Shown: in pieces, positions 1-7,931 of the stretch
Layout: every line of letters starts with the position of its first letter
How positions within the stretch are numbered: position 1 is the stretch's first letter
Assembly (NCBI GenBank): GCA_050289385.1
Contig: JBNKFQ010000192.1
Coordinates: 1 to 51,934, forward strand
Direction of reading: 5' to 3'
DNA: 51,934 nt
From: JBNKFQ01 sp050289385
GTDB lineage: Bacteria; Pseudomonadota; Gammaproteobacteria; Pseudomonadales; Porticoccaceae
Notes under the pieces: generated by a model
The model's input: the letters and a program-made list of their open reading frames with translations, nothing else
Told to the model about the DNA's origin: nothing
Database searches by the model: none
Position numbers and translations under genes: made by a program

Positions 1-73
1 CCCATCCCTGTGCTCGGCTTTGCGGGCAGGGTGTTGGGTAAGGTTGTTGCGTGCGACGTGCGACCCCAAATAA

Positions 74-104
74 AAAAAGCCCGGCTCTCGAAACCGGGCT
101 TTTT
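74..104 (-). terminator. Terminator after ppa
   Basis: An 11-bp perfect stem (AAAAAGCCCGG at 74-84, CCGGGCTTTTT at 94-104) with a 9-nt loop lies just past the ppa stop codon. The A and T runs at its two feet let it work in both directions, so it may also end a gene beyond the left edge. Confidence 0.85.
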
Positions 105-122
105 GCGATTAAAGAACGAAAA

Positions 123-659
123 TCATTTTGCAGTTTTTAAATACCGCTCACGGGACGCCATGATTTCCTGACGCGCTTCTTCAACATTGCCCCAACCATC
201 AACCTTGACCCACTTGCCTTCTTCAAGATCCTTGTAGTTTTCAAAGTAATGTTCGGTTTGCTTGAGCAACAATTGAGGAAGATCGTGAATGTCCTGAACG
301 TGCTCATACATTTGGGTTAATTTGTTGTGCGGCACGGCAATAAGTTTGGCATCGGGGCCAGACTCATCAGTCATTTTCAGCATGCCAATGGGGCGACTGC
401 GAATAACTGAACCCGGCACCACCGGGTGAGGTGAAACCACAAGTACATCCAGCGGGTCGCCATCTTCAGACAGTGTCGCGGGAATAAAACCATAGTTAGC
501 GGGATAGAACATCGGCGTTGCTACAAAGCGGTCTACGAACAGAGAGTCGCTGTCCTTGTCGATTTCATATTTTATGGGATCATGATTGGCTGGAATCTCA
601 ATGATGACATTGAGGTCATCAGGTAATTCCATGCCGGCAGGAATTTTGCTGTAACTCAT
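123..659 (-). CDS. ppa: Inorganic pyrophosphatase, family I
   Basis: This 178-residue cytoplasmic enzyme hydrolyses pyrophosphate to two phosphates and so pulls nucleic-acid, protein and lipid synthesis forward. The family I signature is visible as DGDPLDVLV, with metal-binding aspartates at D66, D68 and D71, which correspond to E. coli D65, D67 and D70. The substrate-side segment YPANYGFIP precedes it, as in bacterial hexameric enzymes, and the length is normal for the family. It stands alone: a strong terminator follows the stop and the thiamine operon is divergent. The start has a purine-rich GAGAGAT eight to nine bases upstream and a perfect TATAAT lies in the leader. Nothing odd was seen. 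Confidence 0.97.
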   Translation of the reverse strand: MSYSKIPAGMELPDDLNVIIEIPANHDPIKYEIDKDSDSLFVDRFVATPMFYPANYGFIPATLSEDGDPLDVLVVSPHPVVPGSVIRSRPIGMLKMTDESGPDAKLIAVPHNKLTQMYEHVQDIHDLPQLLLKQTEHYFENYKDLEEGKWVKVDGWGNVEEARQEIMASRERYLKTAK

Positions 660-699
660 TGGTTAGGATCTCTCAAATGGAGGCAATTGAAAGGCGCGC

Positions 700-705
700 A
701 TTATA
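700..705 (-). promoter_or_regulatory. Candidate -10 box of ppa
   Basis: On the minus strand the sequence reads TATAAT, a perfect sigma-70 -10 hexamer about 40 bases before the ppa start. The -35 region about 17 bases upstream (TGTTTT) is a poor match, so only the -10 is well supported. Confidence 0.5.
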
Positions 706-762
706 CAGAGGACAAGCAATAGAAAACAGGGAACAAAGTGATGGAGTGAGCAGTACAGGTGG

Positions 763-791
763 TTTTCATTTTAGTGGTGAGGGAGTAGAAT
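763..791 (+). promoter_or_regulatory. Candidate promoter of the thiamine operon
   Basis: TTTTCA (763-768), a 17-bp spacer and TAGAAT (786-791) form a moderate sigma-70 promoter. Transcription would begin near 798, just ahead of the TPP riboswitch that starts at about 821. This is a match by eye only. Confidence 0.4.
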
Positions 792-820
792 CGCGCCACT
801 GTCGTGTTTTGACGGTATTT

Positions 821-916
821 CCCAAGGGGTGGCTGATGTATTGATTGCTCAGCCTGAGATGCCACTAAAGGCGAACCCTTAGAACCTGATCCGGTTAGTG
901 CCGGCGTAGGGATGGG
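821..916 (+). ncRNA. TPP (thiamine pyrophosphate) riboswitch
   Basis: The THI-box core is unmistakable. CTGAGA is at 854-859, and the pyrophosphate-sensing half (AACCTGAT at 883-890, then CCGGTTAGTGCCGG and GCGTAGGGA) runs to 912. Helix P3 can form from GGCTGA (831-836) with TCAGCC (849-854), and the closing P1 from CCCA (821-824) with TGGG (913-916). The 3' strand of P1 can instead pair as ATGGG (912-916) with CCCAT (923-927), a natural switch point. That alternative in turn competes with GCGCCC (920-925) pairing to GGGCGC (942-947). The switch precedes a TonB receptor and three further genes that fit thiamine uptake, so TPP should repress thiamine import. Confidence 0.96.
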
Positions 917-989
917 TGAGCGCCCATGGCAAAACCGTAGAGGGCGCCCACGGTGCATCAAAGCCACTGTTTCCTTGACGTCCAACCGG

Positions 990-1013
990 GTCTCCAATTT
1001 TATTACAGGAGAC
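990..1013 (+). promoter_or_regulatory. Ribosome-binding-site sequestering hairpin
   Basis: GTCTCC (990-995) is complementary to GGAGAC (1008-1013), which contains the Shine-Dalgarno sequence of the receptor gene starting at 1018. A 12-nt A/T-rich loop separates the arms. The hairpin would hide the ribosome site, so the riboswitch probably acts on translation. No T-tract terminator was seen between the aptamer and the gene. Confidence 0.6.
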
Positions 1014-1017
1014 TCTC

Positions 1018-3189
1018 ATGAAAATTTATACTTTCCTTCAAACAGTACGATATCCAGTTGCGTACCTTTCAATGGCGTACTTTTCAATGGCGTGCATTTC
1101 AATGGTGGGTGCTTTGGCAACCGCCCAAGTGGCCAGTGCTGACACTATCGAAGAAATAATTGTCAGTGCTGATTTTCGCAAAGGGCGAATTATGGATATG
1201 CCAGCCAGCCTGACGGTCATCAGCGAAGAGGAGATCCGCAATCGCACCGCCCAGCATATGGAAGACATGTTAATTGTCGCCCCCAATGTCAATTTTGCAT
1301 CGGGTGCTTCCCGTGGTCGCTACATTCAAATTCGCGGGATTGGAGAGCGCAGCCAGTTTGTGGACCCGATTAATCCATCAGTTGGCGTCACCATAGATGA
1401 TATGGATTTTAGTGGTATTGGTGGCGCGGCAACTCTGTTTGATGTCAGGCAGATGGAAGTTCTGCGCGGACCACAAGGGACCCGCTTTGGTGCTAACGCT
1501 CTGGCCGGGATGGTGAATATCACATCCGCTGACCCGACCGAAGTATTTGAAGGACGTGTCGAAAGCAGTCTGGGTACTTATGACACCTGGAGTCTGGGTG
1601 CCGTTGTCAGTGGCCCATTGCGTGACGATTTATCGGGGCGCCTGGCCGTACAGCAATATCGCAGTGACGGCTTTATGGAAAATATACACCTCGGTCGGGA
1701 CGATACCGGTAATCGCGATGAAATGACAGTAAGAGGTAAACTGCGCTGGCAAGCGAGTGAAGACTGGGCAATTGATTTTACCGGCTTTTACGCCGATATC
1801 GATAATGGCTACGACGCGTTTTCTCTCGACAATACCCGGCAAACCCTTTCGGATGAGCCTGGTCAAGACAAACAGCAAACCGTGGCGACAAAGGTCAAGG
1901 CAACCTGGACAGGCAGCGAAGCTTTTGTGCTTGAGGCGATTGCATCCTACAGCAATTCCGACCTGGAATATGGCTACGACGAAGACTGGACGTATGTGGG
2001 AATTCATCCATCTGGCTATTCATCAACAGATAATTATCTGCGTGATCGGGAGTCCAGGCGGCTTGAATTACGCTTTCTTTCTCAGCCGGGTGCCGAACTG
2101 TTTGGCAATACGGCATGGGTGGCCGGTATCTATTTGAATCATCGTGATGTTGACCTGGAGCGCCAGTTTTTTGACTGGATTCTTTATACCCCTGACGCGA
2201 CATTCCTGAGTCAATATGAAACTCGGAACCTGGCGCTTTACGGTCAGTTGGATACACAGTTGACTGACCGTCTGGTATTTACCGCGGGTGTTCGACGGGA
2301 AGAATTTGATGGTGATTATCAGGACAACCAGGGTATTACCGCGACCCCGGGTGAGGGAGTCTGGGGTGGAGAGCTGAGTCTGAAATACCGAGCTTCTGAC
2401 AATGCCCTGTTATACGTTTTGATATCTCGTGGTTACAAGGTTGGCGGTGTTAATGGAGACGCTCTGGGTAAAGCGCAAAAAAGCGGTTTTCAGGAAGAAC
2501 AGCTTGAGTTTTTACAAAACCGCCTGGAATTTTCTACCGAAAATCTCAACAACTGGGAGTTTGGCTTAAAAGGGGTGTGGTTTGACAGTCGCCTGACCGC
2601 TCGTGTTGCTGCCTTTTATATGGATCGTGATAATGTTCAACTGAAAGGGTGGATTAACGAAGACCAGTCTTTTATTGGTTATGTGGATAATGCTGCCCGG
2701 GGTGCAAATTACGGGGCCGAGATTGAACTGGCTTTTAATGCTACCGACGCATTGCAATTGTTTGCCAATCTGGGCGGCTTAATAACGGACATACAGGATT
2801 TTGAAGTTTACGACTCAGTCCAGGGAGAACTGGTTGATAAAAGCGGCCGTGATCAGGCGCACGCCCCAAATTATCAGTTTAATATCGGTGGAGAATGGCA
2901 GACTGGTAATGGCCTGTATGCGCGCATCGAACTGGAAGGCAAGGATAACTTCTATTTTTCTGACAGCCATGATCAGAAGTCTGACAGTTACCAGTTGTTG
3001 CATGCCCGGTTTGGCTATCGCAACGGTCCACTCAACCTGGCCCTTTGGGGTCGAAACCTGACGAACAAGGACTATCAGGTGCGGGGGTTCTACTTCCCGA
3101 ACGACCCAAGAAAGGCCTATATTCCAGAGCCGTATTATCAATATGGAGAACCGCGCCTGGTTGGTATTTCTGCCAGCTATGAATTTTAA
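1018..3189 (+). CDS. TonB-dependent outer-membrane receptor, probable thiamine transporter
   Basis: A 723-residue TonB-dependent receptor with a signal peptide ending near ASA (about residue 42), a plug domain and a 22-strand-type barrel. The plug shows the family motif MEVLRGPQGTRFG around residue 147, and the protein ends in an aromatic residue (SYEF) as outer-membrane barrels do. There is no STN signalling domain. The substrate call comes from context: a TPP riboswitch lies directly upstream, and a thiamine-binding protein, a PnuC-family transporter and a thiamine-kinase-like gene follow. This arrangement is known from comparative genomics of thiamine regulons. An AGGAGAC ribosome site lies five bases before the ATG. 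The signal peptide contains three copies of a five-residue repeat. The exact ligand (thiamine, its phosphates or a precursor) cannot be read from sequence. Confidence 0.9.
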   Translation: MKIYTFLQTVRYPVAYLSMAYFSMACISMVGALATAQVASADTIEEIIVSADFRKGRIMDMPASLTVISEEEIRNRTAQHMEDMLIVAPNVNFASGASRGRYIQIRGIGERSQFVDPINPSVGVTIDDMDFSGIGGAATLFDVRQMEVLRGPQGTRFGANALAGMVNITSADPTEVFEGRVESSLGTYDTWSLGAVVSGPLRDDLSGRLAVQQYRSDGFMENIHLGRDDTGNRDEMTVRGKLRWQASEDWAIDFTGFYADIDNGYDAFSLDNTRQTLSDEPGQDKQQTVATKVKATWTGSEAFVLEAIASYSNSDLEYGYDEDWTYVGIHPSGYSSTDNYLRDRESRRLELRFLSQPGAELFGNTAWVAGIYLNHRDVDLERQFFDWILYTPDATFLSQYETRNLALYGQLDTQLTDRLVFTAGVRREEFDGDYQDNQGITATPGEGVWGGELSLKYRASDNALLYVLISRGYKVGGVNGDALGKAQKSGFQEEQLEFLQNRLEFSTENLNNWEFGLKGVWFDSRLTARVAAFYMDRDNVQLKGWINEDQSFIGYVDNAARGANYGAEIELAFNATDALQLFANLGGLITDIQDFEVYDSVQGELVDKSGRDQAHAPNYQFNIGGEWQTGNGLYARIELEGKDNFYFSDSHDQKSDSYQLLHARFGYRNGPLNLALWGRNLTNKDYQVRGFYFPNDPRKAYIPEPYYQYGEPRLVGISASYEF
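1060..1104 (+). repeat. Triple 15-bp tandem repeat in a signal peptide
   Basis: Three consecutive 15-bp units (GCGTACCTTTCAATG, GCGTACTTTTCAATG, GCGTGCATTTCAATG) encode AYLSM, AYFSM and ACISM in the hydrophobic core of the receptor signal peptide. Whole-unit slippage would keep the frame and change the length of the hydrophobic stretch. Confidence 0.9.
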
Positions 3190-3203
3190 ACAGGAGCCCG
3201 GCA

Positions 3204-3452
3204 ATGAAGCTAACCGTTGAAATCAGCATGTACCCTTTGCAGGATAACTACATTCCTCCGATTGATGGCATTATCGAAAGGTTAAACAGTTACCCTGAGT
3301 TAAAAGTTAAAACAACACCGACCTGTACACAGTTGGTTGGAGACTATGACAGGGTTATGGAAATATTGGCGATTGAAATCAGGCAAAGTTACCAGATGTA
3401 CGGGAAGGCTGCCTATGTCACCAAGTTTTTACCGGACTATGAACCGTTTTGA
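3204..3452 (+). CDS. YkoF-like thiamine-binding protein
   Basis: A small 82-residue protein of the YkoF/MTH1187-type thiamine-binding fold (one ferredoxin-like module). It begins MKLTVEISMYPLQDNY and carries the pattern of a short helix followed by TPTCTQLVGDYDRVMEILA, typical of single-domain members. There is no signal peptide, so it is probably cytoplasmic. It follows the receptor by 14 bases with a CAGGAGC ribosome site, and its stop codon overlaps the start of the transporter gene (TGATG), so the two are probably translationally coupled. It probably binds thiamine or hydroxymethylpyrimidine; whether it delivers, buffers or senses the ligand is open. Family assignment is by sequence character and context. 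Confidence 0.75.
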   Translation: MKLTVEISMYPLQDNYIPPIDGIIERLNSYPELKVKTTPTCTQLVGDYDRVMEILAIEIRQSYQMYGKAAYVTKFLPDYEPF

Positions 3453-4120
3453 TGGATATTTTCTGGCAAGAAATCTGGCCAAATTTTTGGCAACAGTTTA
3501 CCGGCTGGGAGGGCGTGGCAGTGATACTTGCTGCGCTCTATTTGCTATTGGCGATGAGAAAAACAATCCTTTGCTGGTACGCTGCGTTTATCAGTTCTGC
3601 GATTTACGCCGTGATTTTTTGGGACGTATCCTTGTTAATGGAATCGGCACTAAGCATTTACTACGTCGCGATGGCTGTGTTTGGTTGGTATGAATGGAAG
3701 TATGGTGGTGGCAGGCATCAGGGAGTGCAAATTCATCGCTGGAATATTCGGCAACATATGCTGGCGATTGGGGCCGTATTGGCAACCAGCGGTATTTCGG
3801 GCTATCTGTTATCGGAGAATACATCAGCGGTGTGGCCCTGGCTGGATTCTTTTACTACCTGGGGGGCAGTGCTTACAACCTGGATGGTAGCCAGAAAGGT
3901 TCTGGAAAACTGGATTTACTGGTTTGTGATTGATGGTATTTCGATTTTTCTGTATGTCGACCGAGGGCTTTATCCGACGGCTATACTTTTTGTTTTTTAT
4001 GTAATAGTCGTCTGTTTCGGGTACGTGGCGTGGCGTAAAAGTCTTGATTCAAAAACATATGGTCTTGAAGAGACAGAGAGTAAAAAAAACAGTGATATCG
4101 ATTCCGGAAAACTGGCCTGA
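3452..4120 (+). CDS. pnuT: PnuC-family transporter, probable thiamine transporter PnuT
   Basis: A 222-residue inner-membrane protein with about seven hydrophobic segments. The segment around AFISSAIYAVIFWDVSLL and the WYEWKYGG motif are typical of the PnuC family of facilitators for vitamin-like substrates. PnuC proteins carry nicotinamide riboside; the PnuT branch is associated with thiamine and depends on a kinase to trap the substrate. The riboswitch upstream and the kinase-like gene downstream argue for thiamine. The ATG at 3452 shares one base with the stop of the preceding gene; an in-frame TTG three bases earlier is a less likely start. The C-terminal tail is charged and overlaps the beginning of the kinase gene. 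Confidence 0.85.
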   Translation: MDIFWQEIWPNFWQQFTGWEGVAVILAALYLLLAMRKTILCWYAAFISSAIYAVIFWDVSLLMESALSIYYVAMAVFGWYEWKYGGGRHQGVQIHRWNIRQHMLAIGAVLATSGISGYLLSENTSAVWPWLDSFTTWGAVLTTWMVARKVLENWIYWFVIDGISIFLYVDRGLYPTAILFVFYVIVVCFGYVAWRKSLDSKTYGLEETESKKNSDIDSGKLA

Positions 4121-4880
4121 ATGGGGTTTTGATCTTGTCGACCGGCCAGTGGTAATCAGGCAGCTCGATAGTGGACAGACTAATAACAGCTTTTTACTGG
4201 AGAGTGGTGGCCGTCGACTGGTTTTGCGTTTGAATGCAAAAAACAGTACAGCATTGGGCATAGACCGTTCCGTTGAAGAAAAAATTCTGGCCGCCACTTC
4301 CGAGGCGGGTTTGTCTCCCAGGCAATATTACTGCAATCCACAGCAAGGTATTCTGGTGACCGACTATTTACCACCGTGGCGGCCAGGCCCGCTTGAGTCA
4401 ATGCACCTGGAGCAGTTTGCCGGTTTATTGCGGCAGATACATGAGTTGGAGGCTGATGTACCTGCGGTGAATTACGTGGCTTATACCGAGCAATACGTTG
4501 CGCAGCTTCAACAAAAAAGGGGTAGCCTCAGCAAGGTACAGATTGAGCTGCGTGACAGGGAGCTGCCCTTTGTGACAGCGTTTCAGTCACAGCTCGATTC
4601 TCCTTCGCATGCTGGGCCACGGCTGTGCCACCATGATCCAACGCCAGAACACTGGCGACAGCAGAATCGCCAACTGTGTTTGATAGACTGGGAATATGCG
4701 GCTTTGCGGGATCCGGCTTGCGACCTGGTGCTGTTTGCACAGGGCTGGCGCTTGAGTTGTGAACAGGAGCAACAATTATTGCGTTATTATGGGTCTGGCG
4801 TTTCACGTCAGCGGTTTGGTGAGGCAAAACGTGTTTGTGAATACGTTGACCGCTTGTGGTTTGAGATTCAGGCAGGGTGA
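4092..4880 (+). CDS. thiK: Thiamine-kinase-like phosphotransferase (APH/choline kinase fold)
   Basis: A 262-residue phosphotransferase of the aminoglycoside/choline kinase fold, probably phosphorylating imported thiamine and so trapping it in the cell. The N-lobe begins with a GQTNNSFLL nucleotide-loop motif. The catalytic loop is HHDPTPEHW (H180, D182), and LIDWEYA (D199) supplies the metal-binding aspartate, closely matching the LIDWEYAG of E. coli ThiK. Oddly, the loop position that is normally Asn (D+5) is His187. The start is uncertain: the GTG at 4092 has a GAGAG site upstream and gives a sensible N-terminus, while an ATG at 4059 and a TTG at 4044 are also in frame. The gene overlaps the transporter gene by 29 bases with the GTG start. 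Confidence 0.75.
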   Translation: MISIPENWPEWGFDLVDRPVVIRQLDSGQTNNSFLLESGGRRLVLRLNAKNSTALGIDRSVEEKILAATSEAGLSPRQYYCNPQQGILVTDYLPPWRPGPLESMHLEQFAGLLRQIHELEADVPAVNYVAYTEQYVAQLQQKRGSLSKVQIELRDRELPFVTAFQSQLDSPSHAGPRLCHHDPTPEHWRQQNRQLCLIDWEYAALRDPACDLVLFAQGWRLSCEQEQQLLRYYGSGVSRQRFGEAKRVCEYVDRLWFEIQAG

Positions 4881-4928
4881 TAATCAGCGCTCCCTGGAAG
4901 AAAATTTGAGAAATAAACAGGAAACGAT

Positions 4929-6248
4929 ATGTTATTGGATTTGTTTAAAAAACATGTAGCTGAAAAAGTATCAAACATAGAAGAGATTTTAGCCACAACG
5001 GGCTACAACGAATTGTTAGTTGCTTCCGGTCAGGTAAAGGTGCAATTTCAGGACGATATGTTTTATCCCTTTAAGACCAACCCATATTTTAAGGAGTGGC
5101 TTCCGCTCAACAAACGTCAGAACTGTTTTCTGCAATTGGCCAGGGGTTTGGAAAAACCGCGCTTGTACCTGGCTTGTGAAGAAGATATTTGGCATACGGC
5201 GCCACAATCGTTGCCGGCAGGATGGGATGAACCTTTTGAAATTATCGAATACAAAACACTGGAAGAGCTGCGTGGGCGTTTGGACCTGGCGAGCGGAGAG
5301 CTGGCCTATATAGGTGAAAACAACGAATTTGGATTGCCTGTTGAACGCTGTAACCCGCAGACAATTCTTAACCACATCGATTACCGACGTCGTAGCAAAA
5401 CGTCTTATGAACACGCTTGTGTGCGCGAAGCAAATCGTCGAGCGGTGCCGGCGCACCGGGCAGCCCATGCTGCCTTTTTGGCGGGCGCGTCCGAGTTGGA
5501 AATTTGCTCGGCTTACTTGTCAGCCAGTAACAGCTCGGAAAATGACATGCCTTATCCGGTTATCGCCGGGCTCAACGAGCACGCCGGTGTATTACACCAT
5601 TTTATGCTTGATAAACAGGCGCCGGCTGAACACCACAGTTTTTTGATAGATGCGGGGGTAGATTTTAACGGCTACGCATCGGATATTACGCGTACCTATG
5701 CGTTTGATGAGAACAGCGAATTTGCCGAAATGATCCGCGCAATGGATCAGAAACAGCTTGAGCTGGTGGCGGCCGGAAAGCCGGGCAAGAGCAATATTGA
5801 TCTGCACTGTCTTTCACATGTAAAAGTGGCAGAAGTTCTGGCTCAGTTTGACATTATCAATGTTTCAGCAGAAGCGGCGGTAAAAACCGGTATCACCAAT
5901 ACGTTTTATCCCCATGGCCTGGGACATGGTCTGGGTGTGAACGTTCACGATAAGGGTGGTCAACTGGCGAGCCCGGACGGTGCAATGATTCCGCCTCCCG
6001 AGGCATATCCCCGTTTGCGTAATACCACGCCGGTGGTTGCAGGACAGATTCATACCGTTGAACCCGGTTTGTATTTTATTCCGGCTTTGCTGGACAAGCT
6101 GCGTGATACAGCTAACGCCAGCTCGATTAACTGGGATCGGGTCTCTGAATTTATCCCCTATGGTGGCATTCGTATTGAGGACAATATTATTGTTCACAAC
6201 GATGGCACGCTGGAAAATCTGACCCGTGATGCGTTTGCCGAATGTTGA
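4929..6248 (+). CDS. pepQ: Xaa-Pro dipeptidase (prolidase)
   Basis: A 439-residue cytosolic metallopeptidase of the M24B (pita-bread) family that splits dipeptides with C-terminal proline. The five metal ligands of the family are present: D241 in LIDAGVDFNGY, D252 in SDITRTY, a histidine in PHGLGHGLG (H333), a glutamate in VEPGLYF and one in IRIEDN. The N-terminal domain resembles E. coli PepQ, and the total length is close to the 443 residues of that enzyme. An AGGA ribosome site lies six bases before the ATG. It starts 48 bases after the kinase gene on the same strand, so read-through from the thiamine operon is possible, but the function is unrelated. Confidence 0.95.
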   Translation: MLLDLFKKHVAEKVSNIEEILATTGYNELLVASGQVKVQFQDDMFYPFKTNPYFKEWLPLNKRQNCFLQLARGLEKPRLYLACEEDIWHTAPQSLPAGWDEPFEIIEYKTLEELRGRLDLASGELAYIGENNEFGLPVERCNPQTILNHIDYRRRSKTSYEHACVREANRRAVPAHRAAHAAFLAGASELEICSAYLSASNSSENDMPYPVIAGLNEHAGVLHHFMLDKQAPAEHHSFLIDAGVDFNGYASDITRTYAFDENSEFAEMIRAMDQKQLELVAAGKPGKSNIDLHCLSHVKVAEVLAQFDIINVSAEAAVKTGITNTFYPHGLGHGLGVNVHDKGGQLASPDGAMIPPPEAYPRLRNTTPVVAGQIHTVEPGLYFIPALLDKLRDTANASSINWDRVSEFIPYGGIRIEDNIIVHNDGTLENLTRDAFAEC

Positions 6249-6273
6249 TGCAGTATTTAACAAGTGATCAACG

Positions 6274-6298
6274 GAGGGGGCACTGCCACTGCCCCCTC
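6274..6298. terminator. Hairpin between convergent pepQ and tatC
   Basis: GAGGGGGC (6274-6281) and GCCCCCTC (6291-6298) form an 8-bp GC-only stem with a 9-nt loop between the two convergent stops. It is not followed by a clean T tract on either side, so terminator function is likely from its place rather than proven by form. Confidence 0.5.
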
Positions 6299-7062
6299 TA
6301 TACTTCTTCCTCTGCTTCTTCATCGGCGGATTTTTTCTTCACCCAACGTCCAAAAAACACGCCCACTTCAAACAATAACCACATGGGTACGGCCAGCAGC
6401 GATTGTGAAATCATATCGGGTGGCGTCAGTAACATGCCCACCACAAAACAACCAACCAGAATATAGGGTCTTTTTTGAGCCAGGGCTTCCGGTGTAGTAA
6501 CGCCGGCAGCGATCAAAATAATCGTTGCAATGGGTATTTCAAAAGCAATACCGAAGGCAAAAAACAACTTCAGAACAAAATTGAGATAGGATGAAATATC
6601 GGTCATTACCGCTACATTTTCCGGGCCGGTACTGGTAAAAAAACCGAATAATAGAGGGAACACAACAAAATAAGCGAAGATAACACCGACGTAAAATAAC
6701 ACAATGCTGGAGAAAAACAGCGGTGTCGCCAGGCTCTTTTCATTTTCGTACAGTCCTGGTGCGATGAACGCCCAGATCTGATAAAGAACGTAAGGCATGG
6801 CAATAAACAGCGACACAATCAATGTGAGTTTAAAAGGGGCGAAAAACGGAGAGGTTACCTCCGTTGCAATCATGGAGCTGTTTTCTGGCAGCAGAGCCTG
6901 CAGAGGCGCCGACACAAATTCGTAGATGTCATTGCTGAAATAAAACAAGGCAATAAAGATTGCCAGAGTTACCATTATGATTCTTAGCAGGCGATCTCTC
7001 AGCTCCAGTAAATGGCCAATCAGAGGCTGTTCGGAACCATCAGGGATGTCAGTATCACTCAT
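6298..7062 (-). CDS. tatC: Sec-independent translocase subunit TatC
   Basis: A 254-residue polytopic inner-membrane protein with six transmembrane segments, the receptor of the twin-arginine export pathway that moves folded proteins to the periplasm. The N-terminal motif PLIGHLLELRDRLLRI is characteristic, with a conserved glutamate involved in signal-peptide recognition, and the segment YQIWAFIAPGLYENEK marks the first periplasmic/cytosolic junction region. The charged cytosolic tail (KKKSADEEAEEEV) closes the protein. Its start overlaps the end of tatB by four bases (ATGA), which indicates translational coupling in a tatABC operon. Confidence 0.97.
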   Translation of the reverse strand: MSDTDIPDGSEQPLIGHLLELRDRLLRIIMVTLAIFIALFYFSNDIYEFVSAPLQALLPENSSMIATEVTSPFFAPFKLTLIVSLFIAMPYVLYQIWAFIAPGLYENEKSLATPLFFSSIVLFYVGVIFAYFVVFPLLFGFFTSTGPENVAVMTDISSYLNFVLKLFFAFGIAFEIPIATIILIAAGVTTPEALAQKRPYILVGCFVVGMLLTPPDMISQSLLAVPMWLLFEVGVFFGRWVKKKSADEEAEEEV

Positions 7063-7556
7063 TGCTTGTTGCGAGTCTCTTCAGTTTGGTCTGATGACAG
7101 GTCAGAATCTTGATTTTTCTGGTCGGATGGCTGTTCCGAAGGCGATGCAGGTGGCTTCTCTTCTGATAGCGGAGATTTTTCAGGTAACGGAGAGTCTTCG
7201 GGTAATGGGGATGACGGCTCTGGCGAACTATCTGACCGGGAGTCAGAGGCTTGTTCCGACACTGAATCGCCTGAGTCGGGATTGATGGCCTCGATTGTGC
7301 TTTCGCGTACGGCGTCTTCTACTTGCTGTTTGGATTCCTTCAGTCGATTCATCACTTCTTCGTTATAAAGCTGCAGGCGCACGTCGTCCAGCTTGAATTC
7401 GCGCTCCATTTCTTGCTTCAGACCACTAAAACTCCGGCGTATACGCCCGATCCACAGGCTGATACTGCGAATAACTTCAGGTAGCCGTTTAGGGCCGATA
7501 ACAACGAGGCCCAGTACGGCTATGAGCAATAGTTCGGTAAAGCCAATATCAAACAT
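7059..7556 (-). CDS. tatB: Sec-independent translocase subunit TatB
   Basis: A 165-residue TatB, partner of TatC in twin-arginine signal binding. It shows the single N-terminal membrane helix (MFDIGFTELLLIAVLGLVVI), the conserved GPKRLPE hinge and an amphipathic helix to about residue 75. The remaining tail is rich in Ser, Pro and Glu, with an imperfect SPLPE repeat, and is probably disordered. The ATG at 7556 is preferred because the protein then begins at the universal MFDIG; an upstream in-frame start would add nine residues without family support. It lies 96 bases after tatA and overlaps tatC by four bases. Confidence 0.95.
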   Translation of the reverse strand: MFDIGFTELLLIAVLGLVVIGPKRLPEVIRSISLWIGRIRRSFSGLKQEMEREFKLDDVRLQLYNEEVMNRLKESKQQVEDAVRESTIEAINPDSGDSVSEQASDSRSDSSPEPSSPLPEDSPLPEKSPLSEEKPPASPSEQPSDQKNQDSDLSSDQTEETRNKQ

Positions 7557-7652
7557 GCAAACGGTGCCGCCATTTTTTTGCAATCACAGATGTTGAAACA
7601 AAAGCATTGCCAGGAAGAGATTGCCTGGACAACCTCGTCCAGCCGGGCGCAT

Positions 7653-7898
7653 TTATTTCTGCTCTGACTTTTCGGCTGATTGCTCATTCTTGACATCAGT
7701 GACCTGAGGTTCAGGTTCTTCGATCTTGTCGGCTTCCTTGTCTTTCTCAGACTCGTCGTCGTTTATCGCTTTTTTGAATCCCTTGAGTGCACCACCCAGG
7801 TCACTGCCCAGAGAGCGCAACTTTTTTGTGCCGAAGATCAAGATAATGATCGCGAGAATAATCAGAAGTTGCCAGATGCTGATACCACCAATTCCCAT
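7653..7898 (-). CDS. tatA: Sec-independent translocase subunit TatA
   Basis: An 81-residue TatA, which polymerises to form the twin-arginine transport path. The layout is canonical: an N-terminal membrane helix (ISIWQLLIILAIIILIF), the FGTKKLRSLGSDLG hinge and amphipathic helix, and an acidic hydrophilic tail. The LGGALKGFKKAI segment separates it from TatB-type proteins. It is 33 bases downstream of hisE and upstream of tatB, the order seen in pseudomonads. Confidence 0.96.
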   Translation of the reverse strand: MGIGGISIWQLLIILAIIILIFGTKKLRSLGSDLGGALKGFKKAINDDESEKDKEADKIEEPEPQVTDVKNEQSAEKSEQK

Positions 7899-7931
7899 TA
7901 CTTACCCCATTTATCAGTGTGAGTTTAAACT

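Noticed and set aside
701..997. 98-codon minus-strand open frame opposite the riboswitch
   Set aside because: It lies across the TPP aptamer and the divergent promoters and has no protein-like features.
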